From contig NZ_JOGO01000016.1 of NCBI RefSeq assembly GCF_000719475.1, positions 1 through 64,000 on the forward strand: a stretch of DNA of 64,000 bases, written 5' to 3'. The notes beneath the pieces are model-generated. The model had not been told where the DNA came from, did no database searches, and saw only the letters and a list, made by a program, of their open reading frames with translations. A program made the position numbers and the translations under genes. Positions 17,931-30,754 of this stretch are shown one piece after another. Every line of letters begins with the position of its first letter. The stretch's first letter is position 1. The DNA comes from Streptomyces sp. NRRL F-5630. GTDB lineage: Bacteria; Actinomycetota; Actinomycetes; Streptomycetales; Streptomycetaceae.

Positions 17931-19103
17931 ATGGCCGAGACTTTCGCGGGCCGTTACGTCCTCGCCGACCCCATCGGTCGCGGCGGCGCCGGAGCCGTCT
18001 GGCGGGCCTGGGACCGACGGCGCCGCCGCTACGTGGCGGCGAAGGTGCTGCACCGCCGCGACGCGCACACGCTGCTGCGCTTCGTACGCGAACAGGCCCT
18101 GCGCATCGACCACCCGCACGTCCTCGCCCCGCGCAGCTGGGCCGCCGACGACGAGCAGGTCCTCTTCACGATGGACCTCGCACGCGGCGGCAGCGTCGAG
18201 CGCCTCGTCGGCGACTACGGGCCGCTGCCGCCCGCGTACGTGTGCGTCCTGCTCGACCAACTGCTCGCCGGGCTGGGCGCGGTGCACGCCGAGGGCGTCG
18301 TCCACCGCGACGTGAAACCGGCGAACCTCCTCCTCGAAGCGACCGGGACCGGCCCCCCGCACCTGTGGCTCTCCGACTTCGGCATCGCCGTGCACCGCGA
18401 CGAGCCGCGGCTTACCGAACCTGACCACGTCGTCGGCACCCCCGGCTGGATCGCCCCCGAACAGCTCCTCGGCGCCGAACCGGACGTACCCGCCGACCTC
18501 TACGCCGCCGGGCTCGTCGCCATCCACCTCCTCACCGGCGGCCGCCCCGACGCGCAGGGCCTCGTCGCGGCCTACGCGCGCGGCGTCCCGCCCGCGCCGC
18601 GCGACGTCCCCGCGCCGCTGTGGGAGGTGCTCGGCCCGCTCCTCCACCCCGATCCGCAGCACCGTTTCCGCACCGCGACGGCCGTGCGCAAGGCCCTCGC
18701 CGAGGCCGCACGACTCCTTCCGGAGCCGACGGCAGACGAGGAGCCGATCGAGGTCTTCGACCAACTCGGCCCGCCGCCACCCGGTTTCACCGAGCGGGGC
18801 CCGCTCCCGCGCCCCTTCGACCCCGAGGTCCCGTACGAGCGGAGCACGCCGCCGTACGCGCGCGGGACGACGCCGCCGAGCTCGGCCTCGCTGCCGCACG
18901 CCGCCCCGACCACGACCGTGGCCCGCCCCGTTCCCCCGCCGCCCGCGCACCCGCCGGTCCCGGGGCCCGTGCCCCGGCGCGCGGAGCCCGCGGCGCGGCC
19001 ACGGCCAGGCGGCGGGCCGCCTGCCAAGGTCGCGGTGCCCGTCCTGCTGCTCGCGCTCCTGTGCTTCGCCGTCGGCTTCTGGGCGCTCACCCAAGCCCCC
19101 TGA
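17931..19103 (+). CDS. Ser/Thr protein kinase without extracellular sensor
   Basis: A 390-residue kinase. The catalytic domain (about 8-265) keeps the essential residues: Lys in VAAKVL, HRDVKPANL and SDFGIAV, plus the PEQ motif. It is followed by a long Pro-rich linker and one C-terminal membrane helix (about 368-386), with only about three residues outside. Unlike PknB it has no PASTA domain. The ATG at 17931 directly follows the HTH gene. It is convergent with the secreted-protein gene, only 7 nt away, with no obvious terminator between them. Confidence 0.92.
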   Translation: MAETFAGRYVLADPIGRGGAGAVWRAWDRRRRRYVAAKVLHRRDAHTLLRFVREQALRIDHPHVLAPRSWAADDEQVLFTMDLARGGSVERLVGDYGPLPPAYVCVLLDQLLAGLGAVHAEGVVHRDVKPANLLLEATGTGPPHLWLSDFGIAVHRDEPRLTEPDHVVGTPGWIAPEQLLGAEPDVPADLYAAGLVAIHLLTGGRPDAQGLVAAYARGVPPAPRDVPAPLWEVLGPLLHPDPQHRFRTATAVRKALAEAARLLPEPTADEEPIEVFDQLGPPPPGFTERGPLPRPFDPEVPYERSTPPYARGTTPPSSASLPHAAPTTTVARPVPPPPAHPPVPGPVPRRAEPAARPRPGGGPPAKVAVPVLLLALLCFAVGFWALTQAP

Positions 19104-19110
19104 TGTCGCG

Positions 19111-20427
19111 TCAGGCGGTACGCCGTCCCCGCAGCCGCCACACGCCGAGCCACCCCACCAGCGCGAGCCCCGCGGCGAAACTCCCGGCCGCGAGCCGGCG
19201 CATCCCCTCCCCGCCCGGCGCGGCGGCCCGCCGCTCCCCCCGGGGCCCGTTCCCCGCCGGGTCGTCCCCCACCTGGAAGATTCCCGGGTCCCCGGAGTAG
19301 GTGACCGCCTTGCCCGCGCGCCCCTCGTCCCGCACCGCGACCCGCAGGACGACCCCGAGCGGCTCGTCCCCGTAGGCCGCCGCGAGCTCCGGGCTCAGCG
19401 AGACCCGCACGACGTAGGTCCCGGGGAAGCGCAGCGTGCGCAGGCCGCCGCCCGCGTAGCGGTTGGCGAAGGAGACGGGGGCACCCGTGTCGAGGTGCGC
19501 CGATGCGGGCGTGCCCGCGTAGAAGGCCACGTCCGAGACGACCTCGGCCCGCACGGGGCTGTCGAGCGCGGCCCGCAGCGCCGAGGCGACGGTCTTCCCG
19601 CCCGAGCCGCCCGCCACGGCACTGCCCAGCTCGACCTCCACGGAGGCGCGCCGTCCCCAGTCGAGCGGCAGCGCGTAATAGCGGGTGGTACCAGGACGCA
19701 GCCGGTCGCGCCACGTCCCCGGGCCGATGCGCGCCCTGTCGCCCAGGTGGGCGGGCCCCTTGCCGCCCTCGCGCTCGCGCGGCGTCCCGCCGGGCGGCGC
19801 GGGCGGGGTGCTCGTGGCGCGCGGCGGCGCCGTGGCCGGGGGAGCGGTGCGCGGGGCGGGCTCGGTGAAGAGCCGCAGGTCGAGCGCCCAGGCGGCGACC
19901 GAGGGCGCCACCTCGTCCGTCCCGCGCCCGGTCGTGCGCTCCACGACGACGTAGTACGTGCCGGGCGCAGCGCACTGCCCGGTGAGCCGGGGCGTCTGCT
20001 CGACGACGGCGCTCATCGGCCGTGCCCACGGGGTGCCGGCCGCCTGCGCGTCCGCGCTGTCGCAGTACCCGCCCTCCGGGCTCCGCAGGGCGACCCGCAC
20101 CCCGTCCCCGTAGGTCAGCCGCGTGCCCGCGGGCGGCACGGCGACGACGGAGGCGTAGGACTCGCCGCCGCCCGGGAGTTCGACGCGGTAGTACAGCGCC
20201 CCGTCGGAGGGCCGCACGCTGCTGCGGTACGGCGTCCCGCCCTCCAGGACGGGCGCCTCCGCGCTCGACGCGACACCCCGGACCGTGCGCGTGCCGGGAG
20301 CGAAGGCGTAGTCGCCGAAGGGGTCCCGCGCCGCCGGTGCGGGACCGGCCGCCGCGAGGACGAAGCCCAGCCCGAGCAACGCGCCCGTGCCCGCGCGCCA
20401 CGCCGTCCGTATCCGCCTGCCCCGCAT
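19111..20427 (-). CDS. Secreted, C-terminally anchored protein of unknown function
   Basis: A 438-residue protein. It has a signal peptide (hydrophobic core about 12-28, AxA-type end at PAPAAR), an extracellular part with two beta-rich stretches (about 35-190 and 225-380) separated by a Pro/Thr-rich linker, then a C-terminal membrane helix (about 412-430) and a basic tail. The domains resemble pre-peptidase C-terminal-like beta sandwiches only in general pattern; no family is assigned. The ATG at 20427 is chosen because it directly precedes the signal peptide; in-frame ATGs upstream lie in proline/arginine-rich sequence. Confidence 0.8.
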   Translation of the reverse strand: MRGRRIRTAWRAGTGALLGLGFVLAAAGPAPAARDPFGDYAFAPGTRTVRGVASSAEAPVLEGGTPYRSSVRPSDGALYYRVELPGGGESYASVVAVPPAGTRLTYGDGVRVALRSPEGGYCDSADAQAAGTPWARPMSAVVEQTPRLTGQCAAPGTYYVVVERTTGRGTDEVAPSVAAWALDLRLFTEPAPRTAPPATAPPRATSTPPAPPGGTPREREGGKGPAHLGDRARIGPGTWRDRLRPGTTRYYALPLDWGRRASVEVELGSAVAGGSGGKTVASALRAALDSPVRAEVVSDVAFYAGTPASAHLDTGAPVSFANRYAGGGLRTLRFPGTYVVRVSLSPELAAAYGDEPLGVVLRVAVRDEGRAGKAVTYSGDPGIFQVGDDPAGNGPRGERRAAAPGGEGMRRLAAGSFAAGLALVGWLGVWRLRGRRTA

Positions 20428-20600
20428 CCGCAGCCCCCTGTCCCCCGGGAGCCCGCGCCCCCACGCCCGGCCCATCCTGCCGCCCCGCACAGCCCGCTGT
20501 CCCGCACGAGCGCCGAATTCACGGCAGCGGCAGGCCCCTTGGGGGCAGGGACGCCCGGGCGTGCCTCCGGGGTGCCCCACCCGGGGAGCCCGGACACGAC

Positions 20601-20637
20601 AACGGGCCCCGGTCGCCCGTGGCGACTGGAGCCCGTT
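20601..20637. terminator. Terminator after DLW-39 gene
   Basis: The outer stem AACGGGC/GCCCGTT (20601-20607 with 20631-20637) and inner stem GGTCGCC/GGCGACT (20611-20617 with 20621-20627) form an imperfect hairpin 20 nt after the DLW-39 stop. Confidence 0.65.
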
Positions 20638-20656
20638 TCAGCGGGAGCGCGACTGC

Positions 20657-20785
20657 TCAGGAACCCGAGGGAACCGAGTCGGTCGCCTCCGTCCACAGAT
20701 CCTGCTCGGCGCGATCCGCCTGGATCTGGCGGTACACGAGGAGCCCGCCGATGGCGGCCAGTGCGACCAGGAGAAGCTTCTTCAC
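20657..20785 (-). CDS. DLW-39 family small membrane protein
   Basis: A 42-residue protein, VKKLLLVALAAIGG.. with one membrane helix followed by the conserved DLW triplet in AEQDLWTEATDSVPSGS. DLW-39 proteins are short actinobacterial proteins usually encoded beside gyrA; their function is unknown. The GTG at 20785 has GAAGGACGAGG upstream on the minus strand. Confidence 0.88.
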   Translation of the reverse strand: MKKLLLVALAAIGGLLVYRQIQADRAEQDLWTEATDSVPSGS

Positions 20786-21030
20786 CGCGCGACCTCGTCC
20801 TTCTTTGACGTTCAGGGACCTCTGCCGCCCGACTATACACACCGGCCCATACCACTCGGCGCCCCCTTCGGCACCCGGGCGGCAGCCGTCCCCCGGACTG
20901 TCAGGGGACCTCCGTCCGAGTGACGTTCATCAGAAGAACTGCGCGCCACGGGCGTCGCTCCCTCCCTGGGCACCGTCGGTACACATCATGAGGAAGTACG
21001 CAAATCGACCAAGCTGAAAGCGAGCACACC

Positions 21031-21717
21031 GTGGCTGCCCAGACCTTCTCGACGCTGTGGAAGGCGCTCGTCGGCGCTTTCCTCGCGCTCTTCGCCTTCC
21101 TCGGCTTCACGGCCGCCCCCGCCCAGGCCGCCGCCCCCACGACCCCGGCGCCGCAGCCGCGCGACCTCCCCTGCGAGGAGAGCGGCCCGCAGGGCTTCGC
21201 CGTCGCCCCGGCCCTCTTCGGGCCACCGCCCGTCCAGGGGCGTTCGCTGCCGCCCACGATGAAGCAGCGCATCAGGGCCGAGCAGCACGGTTCCTCACCG
21301 TCCTGCCGCCAGCTCGTCGTCCCGCTCGACCACCCGTACACCACGGGCCCGGCTCCCGCACTGCCCGCCGCACGCGCGGCGCTCGGAACCCCCCGTACGG
21401 CAGCCTCGGCCGTCTCCCCCGCCACGGCGCACACGCACGTCACACCAGGCACCTCCGAGCCGGTCGCGGACACGCTCGCGCCCTCGCTGCCCGCCGCACG
21501 CCCCGCCGAGTCCACGCCGGTCGCGGCCCCCGCCCCGCTCGCCCCCGGCATCCCGGCCCCTGCGGACGCCCTCGACTCCGCCCTGTCCCGCCCGGCCGAG
21601 ACCCCGCTCGCGCTTCCCGGCATCCCGGCCGCCCGCGAGCACCACGACAGCGCGCAGGCGCGCCCGTCGTCCGCCGGTCTCCACAAGACGGCCCCGCTCG
21701 TCGCCTCCGCCCCGTGA
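21031..21717 (+). CDS. Secreted Pro/Ala-rich protein of unknown function
   Basis: A 228-residue protein with a clear Sec signal peptide (hydrophobic core about 12-28, cleavage after AQA near residue 33). The mature part is Pro/Ala-rich and has two cysteines (CEES and SCRQ) that could form one disulfide. The C-terminal half is low complexity. No domain is recognised. The GTG at 21031 lacks a strong ribosome site (GAAAGCGAG about 8 nt away). Confidence 0.75.
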   Translation: MAAQTFSTLWKALVGAFLALFAFLGFTAAPAQAAAPTTPAPQPRDLPCEESGPQGFAVAPALFGPPPVQGRSLPPTMKQRIRAEQHGSSPSCRQLVVPLDHPYTTGPAPALPAARAALGTPRTAASAVSPATAHTHVTPGTSEPVADTLAPSLPAARPAESTPVAAPAPLAPGIPAPADALDSALSRPAETPLALPGIPAAREHHDSAQARPSSAGLHKTAPLVASAP

Positions 21718-22340
21718 GCCGCCCTCCCGCCGCCGCGCACGCGCCACCCCGCCCTGTACCGCGCGAGCACCACGACGCGCCCCCGGTCGCCGGACGCCGG
21801 AAACCCTCACCGGCACGACCGCCCGAACCACCTGAACCGCCGGAACCACCACCGTCACCGGCCCTCGCACCAGCACCGCAAGCACGAGCAGCGCAGGCGC
21901 CGGCACCCTCGGCGCCACGACGACCGGCACCACCCACCGGGGCACGCCGCCCCGGCCCCGTACGACCCGCGCGGCATCCCCCAGAGCCCGCCCGCACACC
22001 GGGCGTCCCCAGGGCGACACCTCCGTCCTGCCCCCGCCCCGCCCTTGCGCACGTCCCTCCAGCACGTCCCGTCAGCGCGACGCACCCTCAGCCCGCCCCC
22101 CTTCTCCACGCCCGCCCACGTCCCCCTGTTGCGTATCCCCTTGTACCGTGCCGTCCCTGTCCGCAGGACCCCGCACGCCCCGCGCGACCCCGCGCTCCCG
22201 CCCCCGGCCCCCGGCCGCAGGGGCCATTGGCCGTATCCCCACCCGTATCCCCCGTGCCTCCCCCGCGTCCCCCGCGTCCCCTCGTCTCTCCCCGCCTCCC
22301 CCTCGCCCCACCGCCAGGCGCCGTCCCCCCGGAGACAGCA
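21718..22340. other. C-rich noncoding region between secreted gene and tRNA-Ile
   Basis: No credible gene is seen in about 620 bp. The plus strand is strongly C-rich and G-poor. The long open frames give only Pro/Arg or Gly/Arg polymers, the expected artefact of such skew. The stretch near 22250-22330 is almost pure pyrimidine. Confidence 0.6.
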
Positions 22341-22372
22341 AAAGACCCCCGGTCCTGAGACCGGGGGTCTTT
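22341..22372. terminator. Terminator after tRNA-Ile
   Basis: A 14-bp perfect stem, AAAGACCCCCGGTC at 22341-22354 and its complement at 22359-22372, with loop CTGA, ends in TTT on both strands. It lies 8 nt beyond the tRNA 3' end. Confidence 0.9.
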
Positions 22373-22380
22373 CGTGTCGG

Positions 22381-22454
22381 TGGGGCTAACAGGACTTGAA
22401 CCTGTGGCCTCTTCCTTATCAGGGAAGCGCTCTAACCGTCTGAGCTATAGCCCC
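22381..22454 (-). tRNA. tRNA-Ile (anticodon GAT)
   Basis: A 74-nt tRNA on the minus strand. Acceptor GGGGCTA pairs with TAGCCCC, the anticodon stem CTTCC/GGAAG carries loop CTGATAA (anticodon GAT), and the T-loop is TTCAAGT. The discriminator is A. CCA is not encoded. Confidence 0.97.
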
Positions 22455-22513
22455 GCGCGCTCGCGCGCTGACCTCTGAAGATTAGCGCACGAGGCGGCCA
22501 GTCCCAAAATCGG

Positions 22514-23287
22514 TTACTCGTCCTCGGCGAGCGTGAGCTCGACACCGCCGAGGAAGCCGGCCGAGAGGTTGTAGATGAAGGCCCCGAGCGTGGCCAGGGC
22601 CGTCATCAGGACGACATCGATGACCGCGATCACCGAGGTGAACATGAGCACCCGCGGCAGCGAGAGGAAGGACTCCAGATCGAAGCCGCCCCCGTCACTG
22701 GAGCTCGTCGCCTCCGAGACGGTGTCGCCGACGGTGGAGAAGACGCCCATCGCGTTCATCACCATCCACAGCACCGCCGCGGCGACGATCGTGCAGATGC
22801 CGAGCGCGATGGAGAGCAGGAAGCTCACCTTCATGACCGACCACGGGTCGGCCTTCGCCACCCGCAGCCGCGCCTTGCGCGTGCGCGGCACCGGACGGGC
22901 GCCCGTCCGCGGCTTGCGCACGCCCCGGCCAGCGGAGCCACCGCCCGAGGTCCCGCTCAGGCCGCCGGGCCCCTGACCGCCCGTGGGCGGCTGGTACGCC
23001 TGCGGAGGCTGGTACGGAGCGGCCCCCGCGGACTGCGTCGCCGCCGGGCCACCGGCGCCGCCGTGGCGGCCACCGCCGACGGTCCCCTGGCCCGTCTGCC
23101 CCTGCGGGCCCACCGCGCCACTGCCGTAGGGATCGGGCCCGCCGCCGTACTGCTGCGCTTGCGGGCCTCGGGTATCGGTCACAGTTCCCCCCTGGGAATC
23201 CGGTGCGCGCCGGCGTCTGCCGCTCCCGGAACCACGGTCGCCCTCCGGCGGGGTCCCGTTGGTGCCCGCGCCCGTGGTTCCAGTCAC
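22514..23287 (-). CDS. DUF3566 membrane protein
   Basis: A 257-residue protein. About 130 residues of Gly/Pro/Gln-rich cytoplasmic tail precede the DUF3566 domain (about 140-250), which has two membrane helices (SFLLSIALGICTIVAAAVLWMV and FTSVIAVIDVVLMTALATLG). DUF3566 genes follow gyrA in many actinobacteria; their function is unknown. The GTG at 23287 has GAGGAG upstream on the minus strand and lies 17 nt after the gyrA stop, so it is in the gyrase operon. Confidence 0.92.
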   Translation of the reverse strand: MTGTTGAGTNGTPPEGDRGSGSGRRRRAPDSQGGTVTDTRGPQAQQYGGGPDPYGSGAVGPQGQTGQGTVGGGRHGGAGGPAATQSAGAAPYQPPQAYQPPTGGQGPGGLSGTSGGGSAGRGVRKPRTGARPVPRTRKARLRVAKADPWSVMKVSFLLSIALGICTIVAAAVLWMVMNAMGVFSTVGDTVSEATSSSDGGGFDLESFLSLPRVLMFTSVIAVIDVVLMTALATLGAFIYNLSAGFLGGVELTLAEDE

Positions 23288-23304
23288 GTCCTCACTCCTC
23301 GCGC

Positions 23305-25929
23305 TTATTCAGCCGAAGGCTCCGTGCCCTCGGCCGTGCCCTCGGCCGGGTCCGCCTGGGGTTCCTCGTCAGGACCGTCCGCGTCGACCTCTTCGGCCTC
23401 GCGTCCGGCCTCGGCGTTGCGCGCGACGGCCACGACGGCATCGCGCTTGCCCAGGTTGATCAGTTGGACGCCCATGGTGTCACGGCCCGTCTGCCTGATC
23501 TCATTGACTCGCGTACGAATCACCCCGCCCCCGAGCGTGATGGCGAGGATCTCATCGGTCTCCTCGACCACCAGCGCACCGACGAGCGAACCCCGGTCCT
23601 CGACGATCTTGGCAGCCTTGATGCCGAGGCCGCCACGTCCCTGGACCCGGTACTCGTCGACGGGGCTGCGCTTCGCGTAACCGCCGTCGGTCGCGGTGAA
23701 GACGAACGTACCCGCACGCACGACATTCATCGAGAGCAGTTCGTCCCCGTCACGGAAACTCATGCCCTTCACGCCCGAGGTGGCGCGGCCCATCGGGCGC
23801 AGGGTGTCGTCCGTCGCGGTGAACCGGATCGACTGCGCCTTCCTGCTGATGAGCAGCAGGTCGTCGTCGGCCGAGACCAGCTCGGCGCCGATCAGCTCGT
23901 CATCGCGGCCGTCGTCGGTCTCGCGCAGGTTGATCGCGATGACGCCACCGGAGCGGGGCGAGTCGTAGTCCTTGAGCGAGGTCTTCTTGACCAGGCCGCC
24001 CTTGGTCGCGAGGACCAGGTACGGGGCCGCCTCGTAGTCCTTGATCGCGAGGATCTGCGCGATCGACTCGTCGGGCTGGAAGGCGAGCAGGTTCGCGACG
24101 TGCTGCCCGCGGGCGTCGCGGCCGGCGTCCGGCAGCTCGTACGCCTTCGCCCGGTAGACCCGGCCCTTGTTGGTGAAGAAGAGCAGCCAGTGGTGGGTCG
24201 TGGTGACGAAGAAGTGGTCGACGATGTCGTCTTCCTTCAGCTTCGCCCCGCGCACGCCCTTGCCGCCCCGCTTCTGCGAGCGGTAGTCGTCGGTACGGGT
24301 CCGCTTGACGTAACCGCTGCGGCTGATCGTGACGACGATGTCCTCCTCGGCGATCAGGTCCTCCATGGACATGTCGCCGTCGAAGGGCACGAGCTGGCTG
24401 CGACGGTCGTCGCCGAACTTGTCGACGATCTGGCCGAGTTCGTCGCTGACGATCTGCCGCTGCCGCTCGGGGGAGGCGAGGATCGCCTTGTACTCGTCGA
24501 TGCGCCGCTGGAGTTCGTCGTGCTCCTGGGTGAGCTTCTGCCGCTCCAGGGCCGCGAGACGGCGGAGCTGCATCTCCAAGATCGCGTTCGCCTGGATCTC
24601 GTCGATCTCCAGGAGGCCCATCAGGCCGCCGCGCGCGTCCTCGACGGTCTCGCTGCGGCGGATGAGCGCGATGACCTCGTCGATCGCGTCGAGCGCCTTG
24701 AGCAGACCGCGCAGGATGTGGGCGCGCTCCTCGGCCTTGCGCAGCCGGAACCGCGTGCGCCGGACGATGACCTCGATCTGGTGGGTGACCCAGTGCCGGA
24801 TGAAGGCGTCGAGGGAGAGCGTGCGCGGCACACCGTCGACCAGGGCCAGCATGTTCGCGCTGAAGTTGGTCTGGAGGTCCGTGTGCTTGAAGAGGTTGTT
24901 GAGGACGACCTTCGCGACCGCGTCCCGCTTGAGGACGACGACGAGCCGCTGTCCGGTGCGCGAGGAGGTCTCGTCACGGACGTCGGCGATGCCGCCGATC
25001 TTGCCGTCCTTGACCAGGTCGGCGATCTTCTGCGCGAGGTTGTCCGGGTTGACCTGGTACGGCAGCTCGGTGACGACGAGGCACTGCCGGTTCTGGATCT
25101 CCTCGACCTCGACGACCGCGCGCATGGGGATGGAGCCGCGCCCGGTCCGGTAGGCCTCCTCGATGCCCTTGCGGCCGACCACGAGGGCACCGGTGGGGAA
25201 GTCGGGGCCCTTGATGCGCTCGATGAGCGCGTCGAGGAGTTCCTCGTTGCCCGCCTCGGGGTGGGCCAGGTACCACTGGGCACCGGCCGCGACCTCGCGC
25301 AGATTGTGCGGGGGGATGTTGGTGGCCATGCCGACCGCGATGCCCGCCGAGCCGTTGATCAGCAGGTTCGGGAAGCGCGAGGGCAGGACGTCCGGCTCCT
25401 GGGAGCGGCCGTCGTAGTTGTCCGAGAAGTCGACGGTCTCCTCGTCGATGTCCCGCACCATCTCCATCGAGAGGGGGGCCATCTTGCACTCGGTGTACCG
25501 CATGGCGGCGGCCGGGTCGTTGCCCGGGGAGCCGAAGTTGCCGTTGGAGTCGACGAGCGGCATGCGCATCGCCCAGGTCTGGGCGAGACGGACGAGGGCG
25601 TCGTAGATCGAGGAGTCACCGTGCGGGTGGTAGTTCCCCATGACGTCGCCGACGACGCGGGCGCACTTGTAGAAGCCCTTCTCGGGCCGGTAGCCGCCGT
25701 CGTACATCGCGTAGAGCACGCGGCGGTGCACGGGCTTGAGCCCGTCCCGCACGTCGGGCAGCGCACGCGAGACGATGACCGACATCGCGTAGTCGAGGTA
25801 CGAGCGCTGCATCTCGGTTTCGAGCCCGACGGGCTCGACGCGCATCGCGAGTCCTGCGACGCCCTCGCCGGCTGCGGGGATCGGCCCCGTGGGTTCCTCG
25901 TCGGGAGTGGGGGTGTTCTCGTCGGCCAT
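23305..25929 (-). CDS. gyrA: DNA gyrase subunit A
   Basis: An 874-residue subunit of the type II topoisomerase that introduces negative supercoils. The breakage-reunion domain carries the catalytic Tyr in [11 protein letters not shown]. The quinolone-determining stretch [10 protein letters not shown] keeps the Ser and Asp at the sensitive positions (E. coli 83 and 87). The C-terminal beta-pinwheel includes the GyrA-box-like [10 protein letters not shown], and an acidic tail ends the protein. The ATG at 25929 ([13 protein letters not shown]) lies 116 nt after gyrB. Confidence 0.98.
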   Translation of the reverse strand: MADENTPTPDEEPTGPIPAAGEGVAGLAMRVEPVGLETEMQRSYLDYAMSVIVSRALPDVRDGLKPVHRRVLYAMYDGGYRPEKGFYKCARVVGDVMGNYHPHGDSSIYDALVRLAQTWAMRMPLVDSNGNFGSPGNDPAAAMRYTECKMAPLSMEMVRDIDEETVDFSDNYDGRSQEPDVLPSRFPNLLINGSAGIAVGMATNIPPHNLREVAAGAQWYLAHPEAGNEELLDALIERIKGPDFPTGALVVGRKGIEEAYRTGRGSIPMRAVVEVEEIQNRQCLVVTELPYQVNPDNLAQKIADLVKDGKIGGIADVRDETSSRTGQRLVVVLKRDAVAKVVLNNLFKHTDLQTNFSANMLALVDGVPRTLSLDAFIRHWVTHQIEVIVRRTRFRLRKAEERAHILRGLLKALDAIDEVIALIRRSETVEDARGGLMGLLEIDEIQANAILEMQLRRLAALERQKLTQEHDELQRRIDEYKAILASPERQRQIVSDELGQIVDKFGDDRRSQLVPFDGDMSMEDLIAEEDIVVTISRSGYVKRTRTDDYRSQKRGGKGVRGAKLKEDDIVDHFFVTTTHHWLLFFTNKGRVYRAKAYELPDAGRDARGQHVANLLAFQPDESIAQILAIKDYEAAPYLVLATKGGLVKKTSLKDYDSPRSGGVIAINLRETDDGRDDELIGAELVSADDDLLLISRKAQSIRFTATDDTLRPMGRATSGVKGMSFRDGDELLSMNVVRAGTFVFTATDGGYAKRSPVDEYRVQGRGGLGIKAAKIVEDRGSLVGALVVEETDEILAITLGGGVIRTRVNEIRQTGRDTMGVQLINLGKRDAVVAVARNAEAGREAEEVDADGPDEEPQADPAEGTAEGTEPSAE

Positions 25930-26045
25930 GTGCCGTACTGGTCCTTTCGGCCTGCTCGCTATCCAGGGGCTGTCCGGCCCGGTGCTCCGGGCCCGGGCTC
26001 CGGTGTCTGGGGGCGCGCGGGCCGCCGGACACCGGAGGGGGATGC

Positions 26046-28889
<2,844 letters not shown>

Positions 28890-29513
28890 CTAGTCCCAGG
28901 TGTCCCTGTCCCCCCGGCTGCCGGGTGCCCGGAGCGGACCGTAGCGGCGGGCCGGGCTGGAGGGGCCCTCGATGCGCAGCAGCCGCACGGTGTCGGGGCC
29001 GAGGGCCTCGTTGAGGCGGGCAACGAGCTGGGGGGCGAGGAGGCGCAGTTCGGCGGCCCAGGTGCTGGAGTGGCAGCGGATGCGCAGCACCCGCTCGTCC
29101 TCGTCGTAGTGCTGGGGCTCGCAGTTGCGTGCCACGTTCTCGCCGACGATCTGCGGCCAGCGGTTCATGACCCCGCCGACGGCCGCGCGGGTCTCCCAGC
29201 CGCGATCGGACATGAGCCGGTGGATGGCGGCACCGAAGGCGAGCGGCTCGCGCCCCTCGCCCCGGGCGCCGCGCCGGTTGCCCCGCCGCTCGGGGCCGCG
29301 CGCGTGGACGCCGAGTCCCTGTTCGCGGGCCTGCTTCTGGGCGGCGCGCAGCGCCTCGCGCGCGAGGTCGGCGCCCGACCCGGCGGGCTTCGGCGCGGAC
29401 TGCCCGGCGGGCCGGACGGGCTGTTCGGGCACGGCGGCGGCGTCGAGAGCGGGCTGATGCGCGCCGGAGGACTGCCCCGACGCCTGCCCGCCCTTCGGCT
29501 GCTCCTCGCTCAT
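28890..29513 (-). CDS. dciA: DciA-type (DUF721) replicative helicase operator
   Basis: A 207-residue DUF721 protein. About 85 residues of charged low-complexity tail precede the conserved domain (about 90-185), with [15 protein letters not shown] and the [20 protein letters not shown] signature. DciA proteins help load or operate DnaB at the origin in bacteria lacking DnaC/DnaI. The ATG at 29513 overlaps the recF stop by 4 nt, the conserved arrangement in this lineage. Confidence 0.93.
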   Translation of the reverse strand: MSEEQPKGGQASGQSSGAHQPALDAAAVPEQPVRPAGQSAPKPAGSGADLAREALRAAQKQAREQGLGVHARGPERRGNRRGARGEGREPLAFGAAIHRLMSDRGWETRAAVGGVMNRWPQIVGENVARNCEPQHYDEDERVLRIRCHSSTWAAELRLLAPQLVARLNEALGPDTVRLLRIEGPSSPARRYGPLRAPGSRGDRDTWD

Positions 29514-30673
29514 GCGCGCCGCACCGTCCCCTCGGAGACCGCGTACCTGGTGCCCTTGAGCGGGGCGGGTACGTCTTCCTCGACGGCCGCGGTGACGAGG
29601 ACCTGCTCGCCGGGAGCGACGTGCTCGGCGAGGCGGTCGCGGCGGCGGGCGTCGAGTTCGGCGAAGACGTCGTCGAGGATCAGGACCGGCTCGCCGCTGC
29701 GCTGCCCCTCGGGCCCGGGCGCCGTCTGCGGGCCCCAGGGCTCGGCACGGAGCAGGTCGTACGAGGCGAGGCGGAGCGCGAGCGCGAACGACCAGGACTC
29801 GCCGTGGCTCGCGTACCCCTTCGCGGGGAGGTCGCCGAGCTTGAGGAGAAGGTCGTCGCGGTGCGGCCCGACGAGCGTCACGCCGCGCTCGATCTCCTGC
29901 TTGCGCACCTCGCCGAGCGCGGCGAGCAACTGCTCGTAGAACTCCTCGCGGCGGTGCGCGGGGCCGGGCGCGGAGGGCCGGTACTCCAGGAGCGCGGGCC
30001 CGCCACCGGGGGCGAGCTGCTCGTAGGACTTGTCGACGAGAGGGTGCAGCGCGGCGATGAGGTCGGTGCGCTGGGCGAGGAGTTCGGCGCCCGCGCGGGC
30101 GAGGTGCTGGTCCCAGATGTCGAGCGTGGACAGGTCGAGGGTGCGGCCGCCGTGGCGGCGGGCGAGCGCGGCGGACTTCAGCAGCGTATTGCGCTGTTTG
30201 AGGACACGCTCGTAGTCGGAGCGGACCCCGGCCATCCGGGGGTGGCGCGCGGTGAGGAGCTCGTCGAGGAAGCGGCGGCGCTCTCCGGGGTCGCCCTTGA
30301 CCAGGGCGAGATCCTCGGGGGCGAAGAGCACGGTGCGCACGATGCCGAGCACGTCGCGCGGGCGGACCTGCGAGGAGCGGTTGATCCGGGCCCGGTTGGC
30401 GCGGCCGGGGTTGATCTCCAGCTCGACGAGCTGGCTGCGCTCGCCCTGGGTCACGGCGGCGCGCACGAAGGCGCGCTCGGCGCCGGCCCGGACGAGGGGC
30501 GCGTCGGAGGCGACGCGGTGGCTGCCGAGGGTCGCGAGGTAGCCGACCGCCTCGACGAGGTTGGTCTTGCCCTGCCCGTTGGGGCCGACGAAGGCGGTGA
30601 CGCCCGGTTCGAGGCTCACCTCGGCGCGCTCGTACGAGCGGAAATCGGCCAGCGACAGATGCGTGACGTGCAT
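29510..30673 (-). CDS. recF: DNA replication and repair protein RecF
   Basis: A 387-residue SMC-like ATPase that helps load RecA at gaps. Walker A is GPNGQGKT (about 30-37), the ABC signature region lies near [14 protein letters not shown], and Walker B is [11 protein letters not shown]. The ATG at 30673 ([15 protein letters not shown]) is the conserved start; the frame continues upstream without homology-like content. It lies 81 nt after gnd and is coupled to dciA downstream. Confidence 0.96.
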   Translation of the reverse strand: MHVTHLSLADFRSYERAEVSLEPGVTAFVGPNGQGKTNLVEAVGYLATLGSHRVASDAPLVRAGAERAFVRAAVTQGERSQLVELEINPGRANRARINRSSQVRPRDVLGIVRTVLFAPEDLALVKGDPGERRRFLDELLTARHPRMAGVRSDYERVLKQRNTLLKSAALARRHGGRTLDLSTLDIWDQHLARAGAELLAQRTDLIAALHPLVDKSYEQLAPGGGPALLEYRPSAPGPAHRREEFYEQLLAALGEVRKQEIERGVTLVGPHRDDLLLKLGDLPAKGYASHGESWSFALALRLASYDLLRAEPWGPQTAPGPEGQRSGEPVLILDDVFAELDARRRDRLAEHVAPGEQVLVTAAVEEDVPAPLKGTRYAVSEGTVRRA

Positions 30674-30754
30674 GGGCTGAGCGGGCTCCTCGACTCCCGG
30701 CGCGGGGCGGCGCGCGTCACGTCGACCGTGCCGCACACCGCCCCGCCGGGCGTC

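Noticed and set aside
21057..22358. 433-codon frame across the secreted gene and the C-rich tract
   Set aside because: It is Arg/Pro/Ala polymer in the wrong frame of a gene with a clear signal peptide.
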